Assembly: GCF_013374995.1 (NCBI RefSeq)
Contig: NZ_CP056030.1
Span: forward strand, 682,001-746,000
Direction of reading: 5' to 3'
From: Pseudomonas eucalypticola
GTDB taxonomy: Bacteria > Pseudomonadota > Gammaproteobacteria > Pseudomonadales > Pseudomonadaceae
Length of the DNA: 64,000 nt
The position numbers and the translations under genes are program-made. This document shows positions 17,863 to 26,820 of the stretch, piece by piece. Below the pieces are notes generated by a model, which was not told where the DNA came from, did no database searches, and was given only the letters and a program-made list of their open reading frames with translations. The stretch's first letter is position 1. Each line of letters opens with the position of its first letter.

Positions 17863-18945
17863 ATGCTGGACTGGAAGAACCGCACAGGCAAAGGCGAGGC
17901 GCCCGCGAGCGCCGACAGCAAGGGAGCGGCTGCAACCGCACCGCGCAGTTACCTGCGCGGCCTGCTGGTCAGCCGCGCATTGCTCAGCGTCATCGCGATC
18001 TACCTGCTGGTTACCGGTGCCCTGGGGTGGTACTGGAGCGAAGAGCCTGCGCTGTTCCCGGTGCAACAGCATGCCCAGGAGGCTGCGGCCCACGAGGGGC
18101 ACAAGATGGTGGTGGGCTACACCACCGTGGAAACCCTCAAGACTGTGGCGGGCACCCTGCTGAACAAGCCTGGTGGCTATATCTCCAACGACCGTTTCCC
18201 CCCAGGCCTGTGGATGGACAACATGCCCAGCTGGGAATACGGCGTACTGGTCCAGGTACGCGATTTCAGCCGTGCGCTGCGCAAGGATTTCGCCCGTTCC
18301 CAGTCGCAATCGGCTGAAGACGGCGACCTGGTGCGCGCCGAGCCGCGCTTCAACTTCGACAACAAGAGCTGGATCTGGCCATCCAGCGAGTCCGAGTTCC
18401 AGGAAGGCATCAATTCCCTGAGCCGCTACCAGGCGCGCTTGTCCGACCCTAACCAGACCGGAGCGCTGTTCTACCCGCGCGCCGACAACCTGAACAACTG
18501 GCTGGGCGACGTCGCTACGCGCCTGGGGTCGCTGTCCCAGCGCCTGTCTGCCAGCGTCGGCCGAGTCAAGCTCAACAGCACCCTGAAAACCGAAACCGTG
18601 GTGCCGGGCCAGGCGCCGCAGCTGGACGAGGAGATCGTCGAGACCCCCTGGATGCAGATCGATAACGTCTTCTATGAAGCTCGCGGCCAGGCCTGGGCCC
18701 TGTCGCACATGCTGCGCGCGGTCGAGGTGGACTTCGCCGATGTTCTGGCCAAGAAGAACGCCACGGTCAGCGTGCGCCAGATCATTCGTGAACTGGAAGC
18801 TTCCCAGGAGCCGGTCTGGAGCCCGATGATCCTCAACGGCAGTGGTTTCGGCATCCTGGCCAACCATTCCCTGGTAATGGCCAACTACATCTCCCGCGCC
18901 AACGCGGCGGTCATCGACCTGCGTCAATTGCTGTCCCAGGGGTGA
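17863..18945 (+). CDS. DUF2333 family membrane-anchored protein
   Basis: 360 residues starting at the ATG at 17863, which has AAGGA about seven bases upstream; the frame is open further back to 17746 but lacks that support. A basic, disordered N-terminus leads to one membrane helix (about 35-60, LLVSRALLSVIAIYLLVTGA, 20 residues) and a large domain likely in the periplasm. The DUF2333 family is widespread in gamma-proteobacteria with no known function. It is followed after three bases by the Nudix gene, so the two form an operon, the order seen in P. aeruginosa next to speA. Confidence 0.85.
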   Translation: MLDWKNRTGKGEAPASADSKGAAATAPRSYLRGLLVSRALLSVIAIYLLVTGALGWYWSEEPALFPVQQHAQEAAAHEGHKMVVGYTTVETLKTVAGTLLNKPGGYISNDRFPPGLWMDNMPSWEYGVLVQVRDFSRALRKDFARSQSQSAEDGDLVRAEPRFNFDNKSWIWPSSESEFQEGINSLSRYQARLSDPNQTGALFYPRADNLNNWLGDVATRLGSLSQRLSASVGRVKLNSTLKTETVVPGQAPQLDEEIVETPWMQIDNVFYEARGQAWALSHMLRAVEVDFADVLAKKNATVSVRQIIRELEASQEPVWSPMILNGSGFGILANHSLVMANYISRANAAVIDLRQLLSQG

Positions 18946-18948
18946 CGG

Positions 18949-19479
18949 ATGAGCTACTCCGATAAAGAAGCGGCGCACCGCGCTGCTTCCGACGCCGAGC
19001 AGATTGCCTGGGTCGACGAACAGGACACCGTGCTGGGCGCCTTGCCGCGCCAGCAACTGCGTGAGCGTGGCCTGATCGGCCGCGCCACCTTCATCGTGCT
19101 GTTCAACGCCGCTGGCGAGCTGTGCGTGCACCGCCGTACCCTGAGCAAGGCGGTGTACCCCGGTTACTGGGACGTGGCGGCCGGTGGCATGGTGGGTGCT
19201 GGTGAAAGCTATGAGGATTCGGCGGCCCGCGAGCTGCACGAGGAACTGGGAGTGGCCGGCGTGCCCCTCACGGCCCACGGCCATTTCTTCTTCGACGAAC
19301 CCTGCAACCGCGCCTGGTGCGCGGTGTACTCGGCGGTGTGGGACGGCCCTTTGAGCGTTCAACCGGAAGAGGTCATGGAGGCGGGGTTCATGCCCGTGGC
19401 CCAGGCCCTGGCCGAAAGCGAAACCCGGCCGTACTGCCCGGACTCGCTGATGGCACTGCGGCTGTGCATAACCCCGTGA
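18949..19479 (+). CDS. Nudix hydrolase (YfcD-like)
   Basis: 176 residues with an intact Nudix box from G79 in GGMVGAGESYEDSAARELHE, continuing ELGV, containing the metal-binding RELHEE core. The layout, with an N-terminal VDEQDTVLG part, resembles the IPP-isomerase-like YfcD group, whose substrate is not settled. It is a cytoplasmic, Mg-dependent pyrophosphohydrolase by family. It starts three bases after the DUF2333 stop and is likely translated with it. Confidence 0.9.
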   Translation: MSYSDKEAAHRAASDAEQIAWVDEQDTVLGALPRQQLRERGLIGRATFIVLFNAAGELCVHRRTLSKAVYPGYWDVAAGGMVGAGESYEDSAARELHEELGVAGVPLTAHGHFFFDEPCNRAWCAVYSAVWDGPLSVQPEEVMEAGFMPVAQALAESETRPYCPDSLMALRLCITP

Positions 19480-19791
19480 GCCACGGTGTGGGCTGGCTTG
19501 CCCTGGAGCTTCGCAGGTTTCAGACGTTCGCTGGCAAGCCAGCTTCCCCATGACGGAGCGGCGCGTCCTCGATATGAGTGTTTGCCCAACGCGCGGCACG
19601 TCGCGAAAGTTGTGGAAAATGGCGCGTTTTGGCACTTAGCATTCCTTGCATTTGCCGTTACACTGCGCGACCTTTTCAAACTGCAGGCCTTCAACCGCCT
19701 TCAGTAGCGCTGCCCCTGCCTGAGTGGGGCTTCGCGGTCGGTCCCGCCCCGTGCGCCGGCCAGTTTTTTCGTCCTCACAAGAGGATTGCCA
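19480..19791 (+). promoter_or_regulatory. 312-bp gap with a REP-like repeat and a candidate SUI1 promoter
   Basis: The gap after the Nudix gene has no convincing gene. Its first part holds a REP-like inverted repeat (listed separately). Further on, TTAGCA (19636-19641) and TACACT (19659-19664) are 17 bases apart and could drive the SUI1 gene, giving a leader of about 120 bases. The rest shows nothing I recognise. Confidence 0.4.
19492..19543. repeat. REP-like inverted repeat
   Basis: Arms GCTGGCTTGCC (19492-19502) and GGCAAGCCAGC (19533-19543) are separated by 30 bases directly after the Nudix stop. The right arm with its flank TTCGCTGGCAAGCCAGCTTC resembles the extragenic palindromes of fluorescent pseudomonads. 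Such units often sit 3' of genes and can stabilise or end transcripts. Confidence 0.6.
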
Positions 19792-20163
19792 GTGGCCAAA
19801 AAAGCCGCATCCTTCGCCGCACTCGGCGGCCTGGTGTTCTCCACCGATGCAGGTCGGCATTGCCCGGACTGTCGTCAACCCCTGGATGCTTGCATCTGCA
19901 AGCAAGCCGTCATCCCTGAAGGTGACGGTATTGCCCGTGTGCGTCGTGAAAGCAAGGGCCGGGGCGGCAAGACGGTGACCACCATCACCGGCGTCCCGCT
20001 GGCGCCCGACGACCTCAAGGAACTGGCCTCCACCCTCAAGCGTCGCTGCGGTACCGGCGGTGCACTCAAGGATGGCGTCATTGAAATCCAGGGCGACCAC
20101 GTCGAGCTGCTGCTCGGCGAATTGGTCAAGCAGGGTTTCAAGGCCAAGAAGTCCGGCGGCTGA
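19792..20163 (+). CDS. SUI1/YciH family translation factor-like protein
   Basis: 123-residue basic protein of the bacterial SUI1 (eIF1-like) family. An N-terminal zinc-ribbon-like segment (CPDCRQPLDACIC) precedes the SUI1 fold, which includes GGKTVTTITGVPLAPDDLKE (20 residues) and LKRRCGTGGALKDGVIEIQG. E. coli YciH has been studied as a factor affecting start-site fidelity. A GTG at 19792, seven bases after AAGAGG, is the best start; a TTG at 19786 is less likely. It stands upstream of speA as in P. aeruginosa. Confidence 0.93.
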   Translation: MAKKAASFAALGGLVFSTDAGRHCPDCRQPLDACICKQAVIPEGDGIARVRRESKGRGGKTVTTITGVPLAPDDLKELASTLKRRCGTGGALKDGVIEIQGDHVELLLGELVKQGFKAKKSGG

Positions 20164-20206
20164 GCCGCCCGGGCGCTTTCTCCCTTTTTGCAAACTTGGC
20201 GCGCCC

Positions 20207-20279
20207 TGCAGGGTCTACCCTGCACAGGCGGGTAATCGTCATCTTCACTTATTACACTGCAGCGGCCCGATGGCCGCTG
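20207..20279 (+). promoter_or_regulatory. Two inverted repeats upstream of speA
   Basis: TGCAGGGT and ACCCTGCA (20207-20224, two bases between arms) form an operator-like dyad. CAGCGGCC and GGCCGCTG (20260-20279, four-base loop) form a hairpin that ends 27 bases before the speA ATG. The second is followed by a loose T-rich stretch, so it could end SUI1 transcripts or be a leader structure of speA. No binding factor is known to me. Confidence 0.4.
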
Positions 20280-20306
20280 GCATTTGACTTTTTATAGGGG
20301 ACTTCG

Positions 20307-22220
20307 ATGTCCGTACGACGCACACGCAAAGACGATGGCAGCCAATGGACAGTTGCGGACAGCCGCAGTGTTTACGGGATACGCCATTGGGGGGCCGGTT
20401 ATTTCGCGATCAACGAGGCCGGGCGCGTGGAAGTGCGTCCCAATGGGCCGCAGAGCGCACCCATCGACCTGTTCGAACAAGTGGACGAACTGCGCAAGAG
20501 CGGTTTGTCGCTGCCATTGCTGGTGCGCTTCCCTGACATTCTGCAAGACCGCGTGCGCCAGCTGACCGGCGCCTTCGACGCCAACATCGCGCGCCTGGAT
20601 TACCAGAGCCAGTACACCGCGCTGTACCCGATCAAGGTGAACCAGCAGGAAGCGGTGGTGGAAAACATCATCGCCACCCAGAACGTGTCCATCGGCCTTG
20701 AGGCCGGTTCCAAACCCGAGCTGCTGGCCGTGCTGGCCCTGGCGCCCAAGGGCGGCACCATCGTCTGCAACGGCTACAAGGACCGCGAGTTCATTCGCCT
20801 GGCGCTGATGGGCCAGAAACTGGGCCATAACGTCTTCATCGTCATCGAGAAAGAGTCGGAAGTGGCGCTGGTGATCGAAGAAGCGGCCGACCTCAAGGTC
20901 AAGCCGCAGGTGGGCCTGCGCGTGCGCCTGTCGTCGCTGGCCTCCAGCAAGTGGGCCGACACCGGTGGCGAGAAGTCCAAGTTCGGCCTGTCGGCCGCCC
21001 AGTTGCTATCGGTCGTGGAGCGCTTCCGCGCCGCCGGCCTGGACGACGGCATTCGCCTGCTGCACTTCCACATGGGTTCGCAGATCGCCAACCTGGCTGA
21101 CTACCAGCACGGCTTCAAGGAAGCCATTCGCTACTACGGCGAACTGCGCGCCCTGGGCTTGCCGGTGGACCACATCGACGTGGGCGGCGGCCTGGGCGTC
21201 GACTACGACGGCACCCACTCGCGCAATGCCAGCTCCATCAACTACGACATGGACGATTACGCCGGTGTCGTGGTGGGCATGCTCAAGGAATTCTGCGACG
21301 CCCAGGGCCTGCCGCACCCGCACATTTTCTCGGAAAGCGGCCGCTCCCTGACCGCGCACCACGCCATGCTGGTGGTGCAGGTGACCGACGTCGAGAAGCA
21401 CAACGACGACGTGCCGGAAATCGAAGACAAGGAAAGCCTGCCGGAAACCGTGCAATGGCTGGTGGACCTGCTGGGCCCGACCGACATCGAAATGGTCACC
21501 GAGACCTACTGGCGCGCCACCCACTACATGAGCGACGTAGCCACCCAGTACGCCGATGGCAAGATCACCCTGGCGCAGAAAGCCCTGGCCGAGCAATGCT
21601 ACTTCGCCGTGTGCCGCCGCCTGCACAATTCGCTGAAGGCGCGCCAGCGCTCGCACCGCATGGTGCTGGACGAACTCAACGACAAGCTGGCCGACAAGTA
21701 CATCTGCAACTTCTCGGTGTTCCAGAGCCTGCCCGACACCTGGGCCATCGGCCAGGTACTGCCGATCCTGCCGCTGCACCGCCTGGACGAAGAGCCCATG
21801 CGCCGCGCCGTGCTGCAGGACCTGACCTGCGACAGCGACGGCAAGATCAAGCAATACGTCGACGAGCAGAGCATCGAGACCAGCCTGCCGGTGCATTCGG
21901 TGAACGAAGGCGAGGACTACTTGCTGGGTATCTTCCTGGTCGGCGCCTACCAGGAAATCCTGGGTGACATGCACAACCTGTTCGGCGACACCGACTCGGT
22001 GAACATCTACCAGAACGCCGATGGCAGCGTGTACCACGCCGGCATCGAGACCCACGACACCATCGAGGACATGCTGCGCTACGTGCACCTGTCGCCCGAG
22101 GAACTGATGACCCACTACCGTGACAAGGTCGCCAGCGCCAAGATCAGCGCCCGTGAACGCACTCAGTACCTGGACGCATTGCGCCTGGGCCTGACCCGTT
22201 CCTCGTACCTGTCGTCGTGA
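20307..22220 (+). CDS. speA: Biosynthetic arginine decarboxylase
   Basis: 637-residue PLP enzyme converting arginine to agmatine, the entry to putrescine synthesis. The PLP lysine is K110 in YPIKVNQQ. The barrel holds [10 protein letters not shown] and [17 protein letters not shown] elements ([15 protein letters not shown]), and the C-terminal active-site part contains CDSDGKI. The ATG at 20307 follows a GGGGACTTC ribosome site. Length agrees with SpeA. Polyamine levels in Pseudomonas affect biofilm and stress traits. Confidence 0.97.
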   Translation: MSVRRTRKDDGSQWTVADSRSVYGIRHWGAGYFAINEAGRVEVRPNGPQSAPIDLFEQVDELRKSGLSLPLLVRFPDILQDRVRQLTGAFDANIARLDYQSQYTALYPIKVNQQEAVVENIIATQNVSIGLEAGSKPELLAVLALAPKGGTIVCNGYKDREFIRLALMGQKLGHNVFIVIEKESEVALVIEEAADLKVKPQVGLRVRLSSLASSKWADTGGEKSKFGLSAAQLLSVVERFRAAGLDDGIRLLHFHMGSQIANLADYQHGFKEAIRYYGELRALGLPVDHIDVGGGLGVDYDGTHSRNASSINYDMDDYAGVVVGMLKEFCDAQGLPHPHIFSESGRSLTAHHAMLVVQVTDVEKHNDDVPEIEDKESLPETVQWLVDLLGPTDIEMVTETYWRATHYMSDVATQYADGKITLAQKALAEQCYFAVCRRLHNSLKARQRSHRMVLDELNDKLADKYICNFSVFQSLPDTWAIGQVLPILPLHRLDEEPMRRAVLQDLTCDSDGKIKQYVDEQSIETSLPVHSVNEGEDYLLGIFLVGAYQEILGDMHNLFGDTDSVNIYQNADGSVYHAGIETHDTIEDMLRYVHLSPEELMTHYRDKVASAKISARERTQYLDALRLGLTRSSYLSS

Positions 22221-22225
22221 GCTGA

Positions 22226-23086
22226 ATGAGAGGCCTGCTGGCCGTGCTGGGCGGGGCGATCATCGCCCTGCTGGCGGCCTGCTCGCCGCTGAAACTGGTC
22301 GACGGCCTGACACCGTCGGACAGTTACCGGCTGACAGCGGGCATTGCCTACGGCAGCGACCCACGCCAGCAACTGGATATCTACCAGCCTTTGAAACCAC
22401 TGCCGGAGCATCCGGTGGTGGTTTTTTTCTATGGGGGCACCTGGAACAGTGGCTCGCGGCAGCAATACCGGTTCGTCGGCGAAGCCCTCGCTTCACGGGG
22501 CATACTGACCGTGGTCGCCGATTACCGGCTGTACCCGCAGGTGCGCTACCCCGACTTCCTCAAGGACAATGCCGCGGCGCTGGCCTGGACCTGGCGGCAC
22601 ATCGCCGGGTATGGCGGCAACCTCGAACGACTGTTCGTGATGGGGCACAGCTCCGGCGCCTACAACGCCTCGATGCTGGCGCTGGACCCGCGCTGGCTGG
22701 CCGCCGAAGGCCTTAGCCCCACCATCCTGCATGGCTGGATAGGCCTGGCCGGGCCCTATGATTTCCTGCCCATCGAAAACCCGCAAGCCAAGCCCGTGTT
22801 CTTTTCCCCTCACGAGCCGCCCGACTCCCAGCCCATCCACCACCTGAGCGCCCAGGCACCACCGGCGCTGCTGATAGCCGCCAACAGCGATAACCTGGTC
22901 AACCCGCGGCGCAACACCTGGCAACTGGCGACCCGTTTGCGCGAGCAAGGCGTGCCGGTGCAAGACTTCTACTACAACCGCATCAACCACATCACGCTGG
23001 TGGGCAGCCTCGCCCGGCCGCTGCGCTGGTTGGCCCCGGTGCTGCCGGACATCGTGCAATTCGTCAGCCGCCCGTCAACCCCGTAG
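22226..23086 (+). CDS. Alpha/beta-hydrolase (esterase-like) lipoprotein
   Basis: 286 residues. The N-terminus MRGLLAVLGGAIIALLAAC ends in a lipobox, so the protein is probably a lipoprotein. The hydrolase core has FFYGGTWNSG for the oxyanion hole, the nucleophile elbow GHSSG, a likely acid in NSDNLV and a late histidine in NRINHITL. This places it in the carboxylesterase/BD-FAE-like group; the substrate is unknown. It follows speA by five bases and may be co-transcribed. It converges on the MATE gene. Confidence 0.85.
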   Translation: MRGLLAVLGGAIIALLAACSPLKLVDGLTPSDSYRLTAGIAYGSDPRQQLDIYQPLKPLPEHPVVVFFYGGTWNSGSRQQYRFVGEALASRGILTVVADYRLYPQVRYPDFLKDNAAALAWTWRHIAGYGGNLERLFVMGHSSGAYNASMLALDPRWLAAEGLSPTILHGWIGLAGPYDFLPIENPQAKPVFFSPHEPPDSQPIHHLSAQAPPALLIAANSDNLVNPRRNTWQLATRLREQGVPVQDFYYNRINHITLVGSLARPLRWLAPVLPDIVQFVSRPSTP

Positions 23087-23110
23087 CAGTGGCAGCGCCC
23101 TGCGAAAGCG

Positions 23111-24448
23111 TCAGGTGAACCAACCGTCGCGCTGGTGCAAACGCCAGCCCACCACCCCCAGCGTCACCGCCCGCAACGCCATGAACAAGAGAAAACTCAA
23201 CCACAGGCCGTGGTTGCCCAACCCTGTGGTCAGTACTGCCACCGGCAGCATCAGCGCCACGCTCAGCAGCATGGCGTTGCGCATTTCCCGCGCCCGGGTG
23301 GCGCCGATGAACAGGCCGTCGAGCAGGTAGCTGGCCACGGCTATCAGCGGTAGCACCGCCAGGTAGGGCAAGTAGGTATCCGCTGTCTCGCGCACGCTGG
23401 GAATGTCGGTCTGCATGGCAATGAACAGGTGCCCGCCGAACAGGAATACCCCCGCGAACGCCACGCTGGCCAGCAGCGACCAACCGCAGGCCACCGTCAT
23501 GGACCGCCGCAGTTGGGCACGGTTGCCCGCGCCGATGGCGTGCCCGCAGAGCGCTTCCACCGCATGGGCCAAGCCGTCCAGGGCGTAGGCCGTGATCATC
23601 AGGCCATTGAGGAGCAGGGCATTGGCGGCCACCGTGGCATCGCCCAGCCGCGCCCCCTGCACGGTCACCAGGAAGAACACCAATTGCAACGCCAGGCTGC
23701 GCAGGAAGATGTCGCGGTTGACCACCAGCATGGGCTTCCAGCTATGCCAGGCTTTCAGTGCCGCCCACGCCATGTGCCCCGGGTAGGCCCGCAACGATGG
23801 CCGGGTCAGCGCCAGGCCGATGGCCACCGACAACCACTCCGCCAACACCGATGCCCACGCCGAGCCGATCACGCCCCAGCCAAGCCCAATTACCAACCAC
23901 AGGTTCAGACCGATGTTGGTGAAGTTGGTGACCAGCAGGATGGCCAGTGGTGCGCGGGCGTTCTGGGTCCCCAGAAACCAGCCGACCAGGGCGTAGGTCG
24001 CCAGCGCGGCGGGCAGGCCCAGCAGGCGCACTTGGAAGAAGTCGCGGGTACTTTGCTCAAGGGCCGCCGAGGGTTGCATCAGGCCCAGGGCCAGGTGGCT
24101 GAACGGCAAGGCCAGGGCCCACAGCAACAGGGAAAACAGCAGGGCCAGGGACAACCCCTGCACCAGCACCCGGCGCAACATGGCGCCGTCGTCGCGCCCC
24201 GCCGCCTGGGCCGCAAACCCCGTGGCGCCCATGCGCAAAAAGCCCATCATCGAGGCCAGGAAACTGTAGAGGCTGGCGCCCACCGCTACGGCGCCCAGTT
24301 GGTGAGCGTGGGGCAGGTGGCCGATGACAGCGCTGTCGACCAGCGCCACCAGTGGCACGGAAATGTTGGAGAGGATCATTGGCGCGGCAAGGCCCCACAC
24401 CCGGCGGTGGGTAGGGCGGTCGCGCCAATCGTTCAGCAGTGTACTCAT
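23111..24448 (-). CDS. MATE family efflux transporter (DinF-like)
   Basis: 445 residues with twelve predicted membrane helices in two homologous halves, typical of cation-coupled multidrug and toxin exporters. The start RVWGLAAPMILSNISVPLVA and the DSAVIGHL segment are characteristic of the DinF branch. Arg/Asp content at helix ends fits an inner-membrane exporter. The substrate cannot be inferred. It is downstream of a small membrane-protein gene on the same strand with a 40-base gap. Confidence 0.92.
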   Translation of the reverse strand: MSTLLNDWRDRPTHRRVWGLAAPMILSNISVPLVALVDSAVIGHLPHAHQLGAVAVGASLYSFLASMMGFLRMGATGFAAQAAGRDDGAMLRRVLVQGLSLALLFSLLLWALALPFSHLALGLMQPSAALEQSTRDFFQVRLLGLPAALATYALVGWFLGTQNARAPLAILLVTNFTNIGLNLWLVIGLGWGVIGSAWASVLAEWLSVAIGLALTRPSLRAYPGHMAWAALKAWHSWKPMLVVNRDIFLRSLALQLVFFLVTVQGARLGDATVAANALLLNGLMITAYALDGLAHAVEALCGHAIGAGNRAQLRRSMTVACGWSLLASVAFAGVFLFGGHLFIAMQTDIPSVRETADTYLPYLAVLPLIAVASYLLDGLFIGATRAREMRNAMLLSVALMLPVAVLTTGLGNHGLWLSFLLFMALRAVTLGVVGWRLHQRDGWFT

Positions 24449-24488
24449 GCGGGCTCCTTCACGGGCCCGACATGCTACCTCATTGTGC

Positions 24489-24782
24489 TCAGTGGATAAT
24501 CCAGCTGAGCAGCCACAAGCCCAGGATCAGCCAGATCACCCCGAGGAAAATCGAGGCGCGCATGAACGCGCGTAAGGCTGAATACAGAAACATCAGGCCG
24601 ATGACCAGGGCGATGATGCTGATCAGCGAGGTGTCCATGCCCAGGGTGCGCGACAGCCCCTCGACGAAATTGCCCCCCGCGTGGGCCAGCAGGTTGAACA
24701 GCCAGCTCAGGCTGTCGACCACGAAACGAATGATCGCGCCCAGCGCCTGGCCCAGCCATTCGAAAAAACCATCTGCGTGCAT
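24489..24782 (-). CDS. Small hydrophobic membrane protein, 97 aa
   Basis: Two or three predicted membrane segments: about 18-35, and two closely spaced ones around 52-68 and 76-95 near the C-terminus. There are no charged residues in the last third except one short RAFMRAS turn. I do not recognise a family. It lies upstream of the MATE gene in the same direction and could be co-transcribed. Start at the ATG at 24782; no strong ribosome site is obvious. Confidence 0.65.
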   Translation of the reverse strand: MHADGFFEWLGQALGAIIRFVVDSLSWLFNLLAHAGGNFVEGLSRTLGMDTSLISIIALVIGLMFLYSALRAFMRASIFLGVIWLILGLWLLSWIIH

Positions 24783-24928
24783 GTGTGCTTCCCGATCGAT
24801 TACCGGCTGATGCCGGCCAGAGGCTTGGGCAGGGGCTTTGCCGCCGAGTTCCCCTGCTGCCTATATCTTAGCCAGCCTGACAGTGACCTGGGTGGCTCCG
24901 TGTGACCGGGCCCATGACGCCTATGTGC

Positions 24929-25342
24929 TCAATGGCCAACCAGATGGACCTTGGGTTGCGGGAAGAGGTTGTTCAGGGTTTCCAGCAAGCGCACGTGATA
25001 GATGGGCTTGCGGAACAGGTCCAGCACCTGCAGGCGCAGCATATCGCTGACGTCCTCCATGTCGGCGTGGCCCGAGGTGACGATCACCGGCAAATGCTGG
25101 CGCGAGGTGTGCTCGCGCAAGCGCTTGATCAGCGACATGCCGCTTTCCTCCGGCATGCGCAGGTCGGTGATGACCAGCGCGATGTCAGGGTGGCGGGTAA
25201 GGTGGTGCAGGGCGAGTTTCACCGAGGTGGCGGTGAAACAGCAGAAACCCTCGCCTTCCAGGAGCTCGGCGAGCTCGAGCAGGGCGTCCTCCTCGTCGTC
25301 CACGAGAAGCAGTTGTTGGCGTGGGGGTGGAGAGGGGCTCAT
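24929..25342 (-). CDS. Single-domain response regulator next to flp
   Basis: 137 residues and essentially only a receiver domain. The acidic pair is in LLLVDDEEDAL, the phospho-acceptor Asp in LVITDLRMP, the Thr/Ser switch in VIVTSGHAD and the conserved lysine in LFRKPI. No output domain follows, so it probably acts by protein contact as CheY-like proteins do. The ATG at 25342 gives a normal receiver start; the frame continues upstream without support. It lies 25 bases downstream of flp on the same strand, which suggests a role in Flp pilus control. A partner kinase could be PprA or another hybrid kinase. Confidence 0.85.
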   Translation of the reverse strand: MSPSPPPRQQLLLVDDEEDALLELAELLEGEGFCCFTATSVKLALHHLTRHPDIALVITDLRMPEESGMSLIKRLREHTSRQHLPVIVTSGHADMEDVSDMLRLQVLDLFRKPIYHVRLLETLNNLFPQPKVHLVGH

Positions 25343-25367
25343 AGGGGGTACCTGATGCCGGGTAAAG

Positions 25368-25547
25368 TCATGGTAGCGCGCTTTTGATGCTGTTGAATAC
25401 GTTGGTGAGGCCGGCCTGGATCGGTGTGCTGAACGAGAAGATGAATACAGCAATCATAGCCGCGATGATGGCATATTCAATGCCGGATGCGCCGTCTTTG
25501 TCGCGCAGGAACTTAACGACCTTGTGCTTCATTTTGACGAGGGACAT
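25368..25547 (-). CDS. flp: Flp type IVb major pilin
   Basis: 59-residue prepilin. The ATG at 25547 has AGGAGT seven bases upstream. A short basic leader ends at a glycine (RDKDG) and is followed by ASGIEYAIIAAMIAVFIFSF (20 residues), the Flp mature N-terminus with Glu+5 and Tyr+6, which FppA would cut after the glycine. The single hydrophobic helix packs in the pilus core. It is transcribed away from rcpC, the flp/rcpC divergence known from P. aeruginosa. Confidence 0.95.
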   Translation of the reverse strand: MSLVKMKHKVVKFLRDKDGASGIEYAIIAAMIAVFIFSFSTPIQAGLTNVFNSIKSALP

Positions 25548-25863
25548 ACAACACACTCCTTGCGTAGAGGACGCTAATGCTGCGGTTTTTGCGACGTGGT
25601 TCCCTTCAAATGCAGCATCGACAACAACCCGACACCCGGCAACTGTAAGAAAGCGTTAGCGCTAAAGTGATAGTCCCCAATTCGGCGCCAACAAGTCGTT
25701 GTTTTTCAGAGGCGCCATCGTTTGCGCCGAATTTGTTCCGCCAGGTAATGGCGTTTCGTCCTACCTCAACTACCTTGAAATAGCGAAATGGTTTCACCCA
25801 CTTAACAACTGTACACGGCCATTGTTGGCAAGGATGACGGTTGAGGCATAGGGAGGCGCCCAG
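25548..25863. promoter_or_regulatory. Divergent control region of flp and the rcp-tad operon
   Basis: This 316-bp gap without genes has distinctly lower GC than its flanks. It holds a long-range inverted repeat AATTCGGCGC (25679-25688) and GCGCCGAATT (25724-25733), a small AACAA/TTGTT hairpin between those arms, and a 10-bp palindrome TTAGCGCTAA (25656-25665). In P. aeruginosa the response regulator PprB activates the corresponding promoters. Whether these repeats bind the PprB homologue encoded at 33286-34050 is an inference. Confidence 0.5.
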
Positions 25864-26799
25864 ATGAGCAGTCGTTTCACCATGATCCTGGCAGGCCTCT
25901 TTCTAGTGGGTGCACTGATCGCAGGGTACTGGGGCATTGTCCTCAGCCGACCTGCGCCGCCCGTGCCCGTGCCTGAGGCTGCTGCGCCCACCAGCGCAGC
26001 GCAGGCACAAACCGAGGCGCCCACACCCCCCGACCTGCTTCAGCCCGTGGTGGTGCTGGCCCATGACGTGGCGGCCAACGTACCGCTGGTGGCCACGGAT
26101 TTGACGGTGGAAAAGGTGCGCATTGCTCCGCCGGGCAGCCTCGCCGCCGTGGACAAGGCAGTGGGCCGCAGTACATGGCGCCCGCTGGCGGGGGGTACCT
26201 GGCTCAGTGACGATTCGTTCAGCCCTGGCGGCCCGCTGGCGCGCATGATCCGCCCGGACGAGCGTGCCCTTGCGGTGGCGGTTGACGAGGTGATCAGCGC
26301 CGCCGGTCAATTGACCCCCGGCGATTATGTGGATGTGATGCTGTACTTGCGTCAGGACCAGAGCAACCCGCTGGCCTCCGCCCAGGTGGTGGTACCAGCG
26401 GTACGGGTGCTCAGCGTCGGCGACCAGTTGGGCCCGGCCAATAATGGCCAGCCTGCAGCGCCTGACGCCGTGCCTGATGACAAGAACCGCCGGGCCGCGC
26501 GCACCGTGGTGCTGGCTGTGCCTCAGGCGCTGGTCAGCCGGTTGATGCTCGGGGCGCAGGCCGGAACCCTGCGCCTGGCTGTGCGCAGTGCCGATGAACA
26601 GCGCCTGGCCCATTACTGGGCCGGCGACCAGGCCGCAAGCGAGGCCGTGGAAAGCACCAACCGCCAGTTGCTGCAGTTCAGCCAACTGGCGATGACCAAC
26701 GCAACGCCAGCGCCTGTTGGGCCAGCCCCGGCGCGGCGCAAGATGGAAGTGATTCGTGGAGCCGTGGTAGACAAACAGGCCAACGCGCAAACGCCCTGA
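25864..26799 (+). CDS. rcpC: Flp pilus assembly protein RcpC/CpaB
   Basis: 311 residues. One N-terminal membrane helix (about 7-28) is followed by a Pro/Ala-rich linker and a periplasmic SAF-type domain (VVVLAHDVAANVPLVATDL, 19 residues) plus the CpaB C-terminal region. RcpC works with the secretin RcpA in the outer part of the Tad machine. It is the first gene of the plus-strand run rcpC-rcpA-tadZABCD. The start ATG at 25864 has GGGAGG upstream. Confidence 0.92.
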   Translation: MSSRFTMILAGLFLVGALIAGYWGIVLSRPAPPVPVPEAAAPTSAAQAQTEAPTPPDLLQPVVVLAHDVAANVPLVATDLTVEKVRIAPPGSLAAVDKAVGRSTWRPLAGGTWLSDDSFSPGGPLARMIRPDERALAVAVDEVISAAGQLTPGDYVDVMLYLRQDQSNPLASAQVVVPAVRVLSVGDQLGPANNGQPAAPDAVPDDKNRRAARTVVLAVPQALVSRLMLGAQAGTLRLAVRSADEQRLAHYWAGDQAASEAVESTNRQLLQFSQLAMTNATPAPVGPAPARRKMEVIRGAVVDKQANAQTP

Positions 26800-26820
26800 A
26801 TTACAGCAAGGATGCCTTCA

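Noticed and set aside
17695..19635. 646-residue open frame on the minus strand opposite the DUF2333 and Nudix genes
   Set aside because: Long antisense frames are common in high-GC DNA. The plus strand has two recognised families with proper ribosome sites across the same stretch.
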